Shown here piece after piece: positions 1-6,773 of a stretch of DNA of 8,971 nucleotides; position 1 is the stretch's first letter; each line of letters opens with the position of its first letter. Under the pieces are notes generated by a model, which worked only from the letters and a program-made list of their open reading frames with translations, did no database searches and had not been told where the DNA came from. The stretch comes from an uncultured Sphingorhabdus sp. (lineage in GTDB: Bacteria; Pseudomonadota; Alphaproteobacteria; Sphingomonadales; Sphingomonadaceae). Location of the stretch: the NCBI GenBank assembly GCA_937873665.1, contig CALMYW010000336.1, positions 1-8,971 of the forward strand, given 5' to 3'. The translations under genes and the position numbers were made by a program.

Positions 1-46
1 ACTTTTAATCAGTAGGTCGCTGGTTCGAACCCAGCAGGGCTCACCA
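1..46 (+). tRNA. tRNA-Lys(UUU), 3' part only (5' end outside window)
   Basis: The window opens within the anticodon arm. Bases 2-8 form the seven-base anticodon loop, with anticodon TTT at 4-6. The 3' strand of the anticodon stem is 9-13 and the short variable loop 14-18. The T arm is GCTGG / TTCGAAC / CCAGC at 19-35. The acceptor 3' strand AGGGCTC is 36-42, followed by discriminator A43 and an encoded CCA at 44-46. A UUU anticodon with A73 fits lysine. About 30 bases of the D arm and 5' acceptor strand are missing, so complementarity of the acceptor stem cannot be checked. It is the gene nearest the recombinase stop and may mark an integration junction. Confidence 0.93.
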
Positions 47-137
47 CTCAGTCCGCCGAATGGCGAGACTTTCGTATCTGTCGCCACCTCCCCTGAATTT
101 CCCCCGCATTTCCGTGGGTTTGCCGACTGTGGTTTTC

Positions 138-226
138 CACTTTTAGGTCACGGAGTCTCTGTGGAGAGACACTGCAACGAGAAATGGCGGCAAGTTCTCT
201 GCCGCCATTTTCGCGTCCTAAAAGTG
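138..226. repeat. nested inverted-repeat structure (predicted three-way junction)
   Basis: An outer perfect 10-bp inverted repeat, CACTTTTAGG (138-147) and CCTAAAAGTG (217-226), encloses two further hairpins. The first is GTCTCT-GTGG-AGAGAC (155-170). The second has 11-bp arms at 182-192 and 200-210 with a 7-base loop. Together they would fold as a closed stem with two side stems, in RNA or as a DNA cruciform. It lies between the tRNA-Lys 3' end and the recombinase stop codon (236-238). It could be a structured transcript end, a small RNA, or part of the recombinase's crossover or accessory site. The pairing is seen directly; any function is inferred. Confidence 0.55.
182..211 (-). terminator. 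probable intrinsic (possibly bidirectional) terminator after the recombinase operon
   Basis: Perfect 11-bp stem: AAATGGCGGCA at 182-192 pairs with TGCCGCCATTT at 200-210 around a 7-base loop. The stem core is G+C-rich and the ends are A/T. On the minus strand it begins about 25 bases after the recombinase stop and is followed by a short T-rich stretch (TTTCTCGTT). On the + strand it ends in TTTT, so it could also stop transcription coming from the tRNA side. The T-tract is short in both directions, so efficiency is uncertain. Confidence 0.6.
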
Positions 227-235
227 TGATTGGGC

Positions 236-1897
236 TTAGCTGGCAGCAAAGCCCAGCATTCTGCGCTGGTCGGACCAGGCGAGGGGCAGGGCGCCCAGCC
301 GTGAGAGGAATCGCGCAGTCACCTGTCGCGGTTGCAGGCCATCAAGGATGGCTTTGACGATGTCCGGGGCAAGATAGGCCAGACGGGCAATGCGCTCGAG
401 ATGCCTGAGCTGTGTGGCGGGCATGGCGGCGACGTTGCTATGCGTCATGGCGAGAAGCTGATCCCGCGCTGCAAACCCCCGAGCGATCAGCTGGACAAGA
501 TTTGCATCTTTGGTGGGAGTGCGTGACGGTGGATCAAGCCTGAGCCGGGGCTCATGTCCCCAGGTGGCCTGAGAGGCAGCAATGGGCAAGTTGATGATGC
601 GATGCTCATCAAGTTCGACGCCCACCCAAGCTGCAAGCGCGGCAAGCTTAATCTGCGCGCTAATGGCATCCCGAGAGACCGACACCCGTAGCTCTGCTTG
701 CAGCAGCAGCTTGCGCAGCTCGGCAATCGCCATCCCATCTAGACTGTGGGCCAGCGCGCCAAATGATGCGATCAGATTGGCATGATGGGCGGGATCGACC
801 TCGAGCTGACTGATCTGCTGCGCGTCGCTGAGAAAGGACCGCAGCGCGCTTCGGACAACATGATCGAGATCCCCTGCCGGCAGCCGGAGCGCTGGCGCCT
901 TCGAGCCATCGCCGCGGTGTGAAGCATAGTAGCGATAGCGCTTGCCATGATTGCGGGTGTGGATCGGCGTCATCGGCCGGTCGAGGTCATCGTGGATCAT
1001 CCCGGCCAGCAGGCTGACCGTGCCGCGCCTGCCCGGCTCGAGCGGGGCGTTGGTCCGCGCAGCCAGACGGTCCTGGACGGCATCGAATAGCTTGCGATCC
1101 ACAATAGCCTCGTGCTCGCCGGGATAGACCTTTCCCTTGTGCACCACTTCACCGACATAGGTCCGGTTGGAAAGCAGATGGTGCAGCGCTCCGCGCGTGA
1201 AGGGCACGCCGCCTTTGGGCTCGCCGTTCCGCCCCATGCGCTGCTTGCTGACGATCCCTTGCATCCTGAGCTTCTCAACAAGATCGAGCACGTTGGCACT
1301 CTCGAGATAGAGCTCCATGATCTTGACGACCGTCGCCGCCTCTTCGGGCACCGGCACCAGCTTCTTGTTGATCGCGGCATAGCCCAACGGCAGGTTGCCG
1401 CCCATCCACATGCCGCGCGCCTTGGATGCGGCGACCTTGTCGCGGATCCGCTCGGCGATCACTTCCCGCTCGAACTGGGCAAAGGACAAAAGGACATTGA
1501 GCGTCAGCCGTCCCATCGAATTGGTGGTATTGAAGGCCTGGGTCACGCTGACGAAGGAGGCTCCCGCCTCATCAAGCACATCGACGATCTTGGCAAAGTC
1601 GGCGAGGCTGCGGGTGAGGCGATCGACCTTGTAGACCACAACCACATCGACCCGCCCGGAGCGGACATCGGCCAGAAGCTGCTTCAGTCCGGGCCGCTCC
1701 ATGTTGCCGCCGGTGAACCCGCCATCGTCATAGAGATCGGGCACCAGGTGCCAGCCCTCATGGCGCTGCGAGAGGATATAGGCAGCACAGGCCTCGCGCT
1801 GGGCATCGAGGCTGTTGAAGGCCTGGTCCAGGCCCTCGTCAGTCGACTTGCGGGTGTAGATCGCGCAGCGCAGGCGCCGGGGCGCGCTAGTTGCCAT
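236..1897 (-). CDS. serine recombinase (resolvase/invertase N-terminal domain plus recombinase domain), 553 aa
   Basis: Site-specific DNA recombinase of the serine family, expected to cut and rejoin DNA through a 5'-phosphoserine link. The N-terminal catalytic domain (about residues 9-155) has the YTRKS motif with nucleophile Ser18, the DGGFTGGNMERPGL segment (58-71) and YKVDRLTRSLADF (89-101), which carries conserved arginines. The following recombinase domain (about 165-280) includes the GYAAINKKLVPVPEEA and NRTYVGEVVHKGK stretches. The region where large serine recombinases often have a zinc ribbon (about 295-325) has no cysteines here, so zinc binding is unlikely. I chose the ATG at 1897 over the longer in-frame start at 1942 because homology to the family begins at once and the 15 extra residues overlap the upstream gene. 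The gene overlaps the DUF2924 gene by 11 bases and has no clear ribosome binding site, suggesting translational coupling. Family call is firm; its target site is unknown. Confidence 0.93.
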   Translation of the reverse strand: MATSAPRRLRCAIYTRKSTDEGLDQAFNSLDAQREACAAYILSQRHEGWHLVPDLYDDGGFTGGNMERPGLKQLLADVRSGRVDVVVVYKVDRLTRSLADFAKIVDVLDEAGASFVSVTQAFNTTNSMGRLTLNVLLSFAQFEREVIAERIRDKVAASKARGMWMGGNLPLGYAAINKKLVPVPEEAATVVKIMELYLESANVLDLVEKLRMQGIVSKQRMGRNGEPKGGVPFTRGALHHLLSNRTYVGEVVHKGKVYPGEHEAIVDRKLFDAVQDRLAARTNAPLEPGRRGTVSLLAGMIHDDLDRPMTPIHTRNHGKRYRYYASHRGDGSKAPALRLPAGDLDHVVRSALRSFLSDAQQISQLEVDPAHHANLIASFGALAHSLDGMAIAELRKLLLQAELRVSVSRDAISAQIKLAALAAWVGVELDEHRIINLPIAASQATWGHEPRLRLDPPSRTPTKDANLVQLIARGFAARDQLLAMTHSNVAAMPATQLRHLERIARLAYLAPDIVKAILDGLQPRQVTARFLSRLGALPLAWSDQRRMLGFAAS

Positions 1898-2333
1898 GAG
1901 CGGTGACACCCAGCTTACCAAGGCGAGGGCTGCTAAGGCCAAAGAACCGCGGCCCAGACCAATGCGAGCCGGTTATCCGCTTGGCGATCTCTGAGAGCGA
2001 GGAGAACCGCTCGCCCCTATACTCGAAGCCGCTTTCCAGCACGATCACCTGGTGGACCTCGCCATGCCAGGTGCGGGATAGCCAGGTGCCAGGCTTTACC
2101 GCACCTGATGCCGCCTCGACTTTGCCAGACCCGCCAGCTGTCTGAATCCTCTTCAGGTCTGCCTTGCTCATCGCGCCCAGCGCGGCCTCCTGAACCCGGT
2201 GGGCGATGGCCCGGGCCAGAAGGCCCGAGCCAAACGCTGACGGTGCGTCAGTACCGGTACAGCGCTGCCACTCGGCTTTGCGCTCGCGGGCTGACATGGC
2301 CTCGATCCTTGCGATGCGTGCGTCGAGGGTCAT
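1887..2333 (-). CDS. DUF2924 family protein, 148 aa
   Basis: Small soluble protein of unknown biochemical role, recognised by its C-terminal domain: PGTWLSRTWHGEVHQVIVL (about 81-99), then GFEYRGERFSSLSEIAKRITG (102-122 region) and WSGPRFFGL (125-133), which are the DUF2924 hallmarks. The N-terminal half is helical and basic. Start ATG at 2333 is supported by GGAG eight bases upstream (2342-2345), by a 4-base ATGA overlap with the DUF3489 stop, and by the usual family length of roughly 150 residues. The much longer open frame to 2684 only runs through the DUF3489 gene. It lies between DUF3489 and the recombinase, and this order recurs in alphaproteobacterial genomes. I infer that it helps or directs recombination (DNA-binding accessory or directionality factor), but this is not shown by sequence alone. 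Confidence 0.88.
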   Translation of the reverse strand: MTLDARIARIEAMSARERKAEWQRCTGTDAPSAFGSGLLARAIAHRVQEAALGAMSKADLKRIQTAGGSGKVEAASGAVKPGTWLSRTWHGEVHQVIVLESGFEYRGERFSSLSEIAKRITGSHWSGPRFFGLSSPRLGKLGVTAHGN

Positions 2334-2638
2334 TGGGCGGTCTCCGCAGTAGCACGTACAAAGTAGGACCGCACTCCGCCAGCCGGTTTGTCGCTTGTGA
2401 TTTCTTGGCCTTTCTTCTTGAGGCCCGTGAGCGCGGCCCGCGCGGTGTGGGGTAGCCAGCCGGTGGCAATCACAAGCTGATCGAGGGTAGCCCCCTCGGG
2501 GCGCTGCAGCATGGCAAGGACCGCAGCGGACTTGCTGGGGCGCTTGGGCGAGGGCTCTGCTGCCTGGCTGGCCTTGGGCTCGGGAGCCATCTTGCGGGCG
2601 GGCTTTGTTACCGCCTTGGCGGTGTCGTTGTTCGTCAT
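2330..2638 (-). CDS. DUF3489 family protein, small winged-helix-like DNA-binding candidate, 102 aa
   Basis: First gene of the recombinase operon. The N-terminal ~35 residues are Ala/Lys/Pro-rich and probably disordered. Residues ~36-96 match the DUF3489 pattern: SKSAAVLAMLQRPEGATLDQL, then ATGWLPHTARAALTGLKKKG and a closing strand GGVRSYFV. That order, helix, helix, recognition-type helix and two strands, suggests a winged helix-turn-helix. Start ATG at 2638 is set by AGGAG at 2647-2651, eight bases upstream; the longer frame to 3022 has no comparable signal. The stop overlaps the DUF2924 start by four bases. A perfect palindrome at 2656-2678, directly before the ribosome binding site, may be the operator or leader hairpin of the operon, and this protein could be its own regulator. 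That last point is inference. Confidence 0.85.
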   Translation of the reverse strand: MTNNDTAKAVTKPARKMAPEPKASQAAEPSPKRPSKSAAVLAMLQRPEGATLDQLVIATGWLPHTARAALTGLKKKGQEITSDKPAGGVRSYFVRATAETAQ

Positions 2639-2646
2639 GGGTGGTT

Positions 2647-2651
2647 CTCCT
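2647..2651 (-). promoter_or_regulatory. ribosome binding site of the DUF3489 gene
   Basis: On the minus strand the site reads AGGAG, eight bases before the ATG at 2638. It fixes the start of the first operon gene against longer in-frame alternatives. Confidence 0.75.
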
Positions 2652-2655
2652 GATC

Positions 2656-2678
2656 GGAGCAGCGATTGTCGCTGCTCC
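2656..2678. promoter_or_regulatory. perfect 10-bp-arm palindrome in the recombinase-operon leader
   Basis: GGAGCAGCGA (2656-2665), a TTG spacer (2666-2668), then TCGCTGCTCC (2669-2678), with no mismatch. It ends five bases upstream of the AGGAG ribosome binding site of the DUF3489 gene. Its position fits a repressor operator near the transcription start, or an RNA hairpin in the 5' leader that influences ribosome loading. There is no T-run after it on either strand, so it is not an intrinsic terminator. I could not identify a convincing -35/-10 pair next to it. Confidence 0.55.
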
Positions 2679-3056
2679 CACCACCCAAGGCCCCGCCAGG
2701 CGTGCTGGTCAGGGCTTCGCTGGCCTCGAGGGTCGCGATTCACTGATAGCACCAATGCTTGCGGTGTTCCGGAAGTCCAATCGAATGTCGGCTTTGTTCG
2801 ACCTTGACGACTGTCCGGAAACAAGGACCGAAATCCGGTAAACTGCCGTACATTCAGGTCGCAATCCGCTGTCCCCATTGTAAGAGAAAATTTCGTCGAG
2901 ATCGTCAGGACAGCCGCCTCAATGCCCACAAGAACCAGTGGGGCGGGCAATGCTCTGGGCCCACTGGGGCCTTGGTCGACGTAAGATAGTGACGAAGGTC
3001 CAGCAAGCATCGCAGCGCGCAACGGGCCGACAGTTCCGCGGCCAGACGCATGTCTG
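2679..3056. other. gap between the ATPase gene and the recombinase operon
   Basis: No confident protein or RNA gene on either strand. It should contain the promoter of the recombinase operon and the 3' end of the ATPase transcript. The left part shows an accidental-looking CCGGA/TCCGG-rich patch at 2814-2838. An 8-bp inverted repeat, CCAGTGGG (2935-2942) and CCCACTGG (2960-2967), has a 17-base loop and no following T-run, so it is a weak terminator candidate at best. The one coding hint is a short + strand frame, listed separately. Confidence 0.5.
2759..2989 (+). CDS. possible small CxxC/H/C zinc-binding protein or remnant
   Basis: A + strand frame of at most 76 codons ends at TAG 2987-2989. 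Its C-terminal ~45 residues contain CPHCKRKF (from base 2870), then RLNAHKNQWGGQC and a short tail. This is a CxxC ... H ... C spacing that resembles small zinc-binding proteins. The first half looks non-conserved. The only in-frame start of the full frame is TTG at 2759, with no clear ribosome binding site, so the start is unknown and the frame could be the tail of a degraded gene. It opposes both neighbours. Codon use is not strongly biased. Against it: short length, weak start and overlap with an inverted repeat. I do not recognise a named family. Confidence 0.3.
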   Translation: MRCSGSPIECRLCSTLTTVRKQGPKSGKLPYIQVAIRCPHCKRKFRRDRQDSRLNAHKNQWGGQCSGPTGALVDVR

Positions 3057-6000
3057 TCATCGACGTTTGAGATTCACGCGGATCTCGTCGCCATGGAACC
3101 AACCCCCGCCCTCGCTCCACGAAGAGATGATACCGCGCGAATCGAGCCATTGGACTAACTCTCGATTCCGACCCGATTTCACCAATCGCGGGGTATGATA
3201 TCCGGTTGAGATCTCTGAATAGGGCTTGGGCAGCGCTATCAGGATTTGGCACGCTTCATCGACGGTCAGGTTCGATTGAAGCTTGTTGAACAGGGAAATC
3301 TGCGTCTCGACCGGCTTTGAATGCAGGATCAGCGATCGTGACTTTGTCGCATCAAGGCCAGATATTCCTACATTGGTGCGGTCAAGGATCGGGCCAATGA
3401 GCTCAGCTCGTTCGGGCCGTTCTGCTAGCGTGGTCAAATCCATGAGATCAATGATCGCACGCTTGTCGCCGTCGTTTATCTTGCCGTCCAGAAGCTGCTC
3501 GCGGAAGTCATCGTCGACTGGAAAAGCTTCAGGGTTCGCGAGATAGGCTTGGATATTTTCCGAAACGAAGAGCACCGGCAAATCCGTTTCAGCATCGAGC
3601 GTGCCGAGGTTCTGCGCTGAGAATGTGATTTTGTGCTCCTCGATGAGGATACCGAGCTTCGCCGAACCAAGGTCCTTGGGAAATTCCGGGAATTCGTTGG
3701 GCAAGGCCCGGACATAGTCACGGTAACTGCGATCGCTCAGCGCATCGGCATTCACAAGGAACCGGCGCAGCGGCAGCGTTTGAGGCTCGTCTGCCAGAGA
3801 GCGGCTCGTCAGCGCCGTGCGCACATCGTCCCGGTCGATGTAATCCACCAGGATTTCTGCGGCGAAGCCACCGCTGCCCATGAACGCGATGCAATTCTCC
3901 CATGTCGCTGCGATCCGTCCGAGCTCGACGACCATGGCGTGCCGGCTTTCCGGTATTTCGTCCAGCGACGGCAGGAGCGCCCCTTGGCGTCCAAGAAATT
4001 CGCGAAGATTGGTTTCGTCAATCTCCTCGCGACCAAGCAGGTCGATTATGGTTGCGGGATCTTCTTGCGAGTTGCCCTCAAGCTTCAGCAAAATCTCTCG
4101 GAGGTAGCGGTCGATGTCACGCTCGACTCTTGCCATAATTGCCGGATCGGTGATCGAACGCAGCGTGGTGAAGTTACGCGTGCGAAACCCGGCGAGATCG
4201 GTTTCGCCCAGCACATTGCTGTAAACATGTTCCAGGTTGGCAATCGAAATGTCGAAGAGACCCTTCTGCACCATGTAGCGCACGACTCCAGTGTGCGCCC
4301 CAATGGCGGCAAGGTCTTGGATCTCGAAGCCAATCCGTTCGAGACGTTCGGGCGTCAGATCAGGAGCAAGCGTCAGGATTTCGGCAAGCTTGGCTGCGAC
4401 GAATTCAGGCAGTTCGTCACGCTCGCGTGCCAACGTCTCAAGCGCACTTTCAGGCAGATTTGCTACTAAATGCGTGACATGGGAGAGATTGCGCTTGCTG
4501 GAAATTGCCCTCGGCACAAACTGTTTCCAGTGGGCGGCCAGACCGGCGAGCAAGCCTGCGACGGCAGAACCGGTGGAATAGTAGGCCTCGAGGAAATCTT
4601 CGCTGCTATCGAAACGGGAGGCGATGAACTCGAAGAGCCTGGCCGTCTGATCGCGGTACAGGGCGGTCTCGCTCAGGAGGCAGTCGACAAGCTTGACGTT
4701 GAGGACATAGCTTTGTCCGAAATCCTCATCGCGCATCGCGGCGATGACCTCTTTGGGGTTGTCGATCTGAAAGCCCGGGTCCGGTGTATTAAAGGCCCGT
4801 ATCTGGATCAGGAACTTGTTGTCGTTGGGAGACAGCCGGCCGGAATGGAAAAGCGAAGTATATTGATAATAGCTATCGTCGAGATGTCCTTCGAGGATCA
4901 GGAAGCGCGCTAGTTCTCCATTCTCACCGAAGCCATCGAAGAGGTCGGACACTCGCTCGGCACTTGAACGCACCAGCTCATTGAATTTGCTGGTCCGAAG
5001 CGCCGCAATCTTGGCCCTGAGGTCGCGGATACGCCGTGCACTGGTGTTCTTGCTTGCCTCTGACTTGCTCTCGATTTGCGCCTTGCGCTCCAGGTAAGTT
5101 TTCTGGCTGTCGACGTCCCTCTGCAAGCTGGAGATATCGATCCGTTGTCGGTGATTATGCGCAGTCCGGTAGTTAATATGCGCCGCGGCGATCACTCGAT
5201 CAAACGCATCGGCCCCCACCAGATCGGTGAACATGATCCATGACTGCCCATCAAGGCTGACGCTAACGGTCTCTACAGGCAGTCTCTGGATAAGCGCCAT
5301 GGCGTAGATCTGGCGCAGTTCCTTCAGGTCCGAAGGTGTCTGCCGCTCAGCCATGTCAATCTGCTTTTCGAGCTCTGCAATCTCGGCTTTGCATAGTGCC
5401 TCCCCATGCGCCACCAGCTCGTCGTGGCGGCCCAGAATCTCGGCAAGATTGCCTTCGCCGCGATGAAGTTCTTCGAAGTCCCGAGGGTACACGTTCTTGT
5501 AGATCAGGATCGCCAGAAGTTTGTTGGCGTCGAGAATGTTCTCGTCATCGGTTTCCAGATTGGCGACGTAGAGGGCATATTCGTTGAAGATGTTCTGGAT
5601 GAGCCTCAGGTCATTCAAATATCGCGAGACTTCCCTCAGGAACTGCCGGTCAAGGCGCCCGTCGAGCGCGAGCCTCTTGCCCTGCTCGAGCACCATATCG
5701 ATCGAGTTCGAGGCGTTGATGATCGGAATTACTGGGACGATGAATTCGAAGAACTTGGTCCTGTCGGTGTTCACAAACACGTCGTCGCGCAGCGCGTAAA
5801 GAAATCTGATGGTTCGGTTGATGCCGGCGTTCTCGTTAACCAAGCTATTGATTTCACGCAAGGTTACGAATATTTCGGGGTCTTGGAAACGATCGAGGTC
5901 TTCAATGATGACGAGATCATATTTCGTCGACTGGAAGAAGTAGATAATCTCATCCAAGTGGCGATTGAGGATCGATTCCTGACTGTCAGACGCTGGCCTG

Positions 6001-6674
6001 ATTTCTATGTCTCTTAGAGAAATGCTCTTGAGCGAAAGCCCGAAGCTGGCGACATAGAAATGATGCAGCGTGATCCACAGGAATCGTGCGGCAAATGTAA
6101 AGATGGCGAACTTGGGCCAGCTGCTGATAGCGAGAGGGGTAAAGAAGGCACCGCTAACGACGGCATCCCGCACCGAGAAGACGTACCAAAGCGCAACCAG
6201 GCCGAGCATAATGTACAGCGACTTCAAAACCGACAGAACGCCAGGAGACTGAATTCGCTTGAAGCGGGACAGGGGGAGCTTGTTGGCATCGGCGCCGTAG
6301 AGCATTTGCTGGAGAATGCTTCTCTCAATCTCCTGTCGGCTTAGCTTTCCAGCTCCTGAGCCGGCATCATGAACGAACGCGGCCAGCGAAATATGAAGGG
6401 TCGGCCCTTGATAGTGCTTCAGGAAGGATTGGATAATGCTGCTCTTTCCTGACCCATAGGGCCCCGTCAGCGCGATATTGGTTATGTTCGGGTCGGTCGT
6501 CGCGAAGCGGAGGGCTTCGGCATAGACCCCATCCTTGTCGGCCTGGTCGGTCGGCGCGAGATTGACGAACTTGGATTGCGTGGGCGTGAGACGCCCCAGG
6601 TTCTCCAGAGCGGCCGCCAATCGGATCAAGCGGCCAGCCAACCAGTTTGTCGAAGCTACAATGCGGCTATTCAT
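3057..6674 (-). CDS. YobI-like (KAP-related) membrane-anchored P-loop ATPase, ~1205 aa
   Basis: Very large predicted ATPase. Residues ~30-46 hold the family-like TPTQSKFVNLAPTDQAD entry. The Walker A motif GPYGSGKSS is at 71-79. Two hydrophobic segments (about 146-168 and 188-210) are inserted between Walker A and Walker B, as in KAP NTPases, so the ATPase core should sit on the cytoplasmic face of the inner membrane. Walker B is VIIEDLDRF (255-263), followed by RFLYALRDDVF (290-300) and KFFEFIVPVIPIINASNS (307-324). LRLIQNIFNEY and LIYKNVYPRDFEEL (about 390-403) complete the NTPase module. Charged coiled-coil-like stretches lie at ~423-445 and ~515-565. The remaining ~600 residues are helical and may form a solenoid sensing region. 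The ATG at 6674 is preferred over TTG at 6707, but neither has a Shine-Dalgarno site. G+C is lower than in kup. YobI-like proteins are of about this size; their function is unknown. Antiviral defence is a reasonable guess, since the related KAP protein PifA excludes phage T7. Confidence 0.85.
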   Translation of the reverse strand: MNSRIVASTNWLAGRLIRLAAALENLGRLTPTQSKFVNLAPTDQADKDGVYAEALRFATTDPNITNIALTGPYGSGKSSIIQSFLKHYQGPTLHISLAAFVHDAGSGAGKLSRQEIERSILQQMLYGADANKLPLSRFKRIQSPGVLSVLKSLYIMLGLVALWYVFSVRDAVVSGAFFTPLAISSWPKFAIFTFAARFLWITLHHFYVASFGLSLKSISLRDIEIRPASDSQESILNRHLDEIIYFFQSTKYDLVIIEDLDRFQDPEIFVTLREINSLVNENAGINRTIRFLYALRDDVFVNTDRTKFFEFIVPVIPIINASNSIDMVLEQGKRLALDGRLDRQFLREVSRYLNDLRLIQNIFNEYALYVANLETDDENILDANKLLAILIYKNVYPRDFEELHRGEGNLAEILGRHDELVAHGEALCKAEIAELEKQIDMAERQTPSDLKELRQIYAMALIQRLPVETVSVSLDGQSWIMFTDLVGADAFDRVIAAAHINYRTAHNHRQRIDISSLQRDVDSQKTYLERKAQIESKSEASKNTSARRIRDLRAKIAALRTSKFNELVRSSAERVSDLFDGFGENGELARFLILEGHLDDSYYQYTSLFHSGRLSPNDNKFLIQIRAFNTPDPGFQIDNPKEVIAAMRDEDFGQSYVLNVKLVDCLLSETALYRDQTARLFEFIASRFDSSEDFLEAYYSTGSAVAGLLAGLAAHWKQFVPRAISSKRNLSHVTHLVANLPESALETLARERDELPEFVAAKLAEILTLAPDLTPERLERIGFEIQDLAAIGAHTGVVRYMVQKGLFDISIANLEHVYSNVLGETDLAGFRTRNFTTLRSITDPAIMARVERDIDRYLREILLKLEGNSQEDPATIIDLLGREEIDETNLREFLGRQGALLPSLDEIPESRHAMVVELGRIAATWENCIAFMGSGGFAAEILVDYIDRDDVRTALTSRSLADEPQTLPLRRFLVNADALSDRSYRDYVRALPNEFPEFPKDLGSAKLGILIEEHKITFSAQNLGTLDAETDLPVLFVSENIQAYLANPEAFPVDDDFREQLLDGKINDGDKRAIIDLMDLTTLAERPERAELIGPILDRTNVGISGLDATKSRSLILHSKPVETQISLFNKLQSNLTVDEACQILIALPKPYSEISTGYHTPRLVKSGRNRELVQWLDSRGIISSWSEGGGWFHGDEIRVNLKRR

Positions 6675-6705
6675 GGGAAATCGAACTAGCACAGATCGGG
6701 TCGAC

Positions 6706-6739
6706 AAAAATCAGCGATTGCTGGGATTCGCTGATTTTT
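6706..6739 (-). terminator. perfect 12-bp hairpin with flanking A/T runs, between leader ORF and ATPase
   Basis: AAAAATCAGCGA (6706-6717) pairs exactly with TCGCTGATTTTT (6728-6739) around a 10-base loop. The five A and five T at the ends make it look like a bidirectional intrinsic terminator. On the minus strand it lies about 30 bases before the ATPase ATG (6674) and about 275 bases after the kup stop. It could end kup transcripts, or act as an attenuator in the ATPase leader. The short upstream ORF has its stop codon inside the 3' arm, so a translating ribosome would prevent it from folding. Confidence 0.65.
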
Positions 6740-6773
6740 CAACCGCGGCGGAAGGATCAATCGGCTGCGACAT
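6711..6773 (-). CDS. 20-codon leader ORF or severed N-terminus of the ATPase gene
   Basis: On the minus strand GGAG (6779-6782) lies five bases before an ATG at 6771-6773, the best ribosome binding site in this part of the window. The ORF encodes 20 residues (starting MSQPIDPSAAVEK, ending NPSNR) and stops at TGA 6711-6713, inside the 3' arm of the 6706-6739 hairpin. It is in the same frame as the ATPase ORF, with only the TGA between them and no other stop. It may be a regulatory leader peptide, or the true start of the ATPase gene interrupted by a nonsense codon. The peptide has no run of a single amino acid as in classical amino-acid attenuators. Confidence 0.45.
   Translation of the reverse strand: MSQPIDPSAAVEKSANPSNR

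Noticed and set aside
1112..1906. 264-codon + strand open frame
   Set aside because: Lies fully opposite the serine recombinase, whose frame has clear catalytic motifs; the translation shows no recognisable domain and no ribosome binding site was evident.
1898..1942. 15-residue N-terminal extension of the recombinase
   Set aside because: The extension overlaps the DUF2924 coding region and has no ribosome binding site; conserved sequence starts right after the ATG at 1897.
2935..2967. 8-bp inverted repeat as terminator of the ATPase gene
   Set aside because: The loop is 17 bases and no T-run follows on the minus strand, so it does not look like an intrinsic terminator.
3633..4469. 278-codon + strand open frame
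   Set aside because: Antisense to the ATPase gene, with no family-like sequence; typical long shadow frame in G+C-rich DNA.
6675..6707. TTG start at 6707 for the ATPase
   Set aside because: It lies inside the 3' arm of the hairpin and has no ribosome binding site; the ATG at 6674 is the simpler choice, although it too lacks a clear site.
2660..6720. Shared 9-mer CAGCGATTG in the two leader hairpins (2660-2668 and 6712-6720)
   Set aside because: Nine bases shared without wider similarity can occur by chance, and the hairpins differ in length, loop and context.
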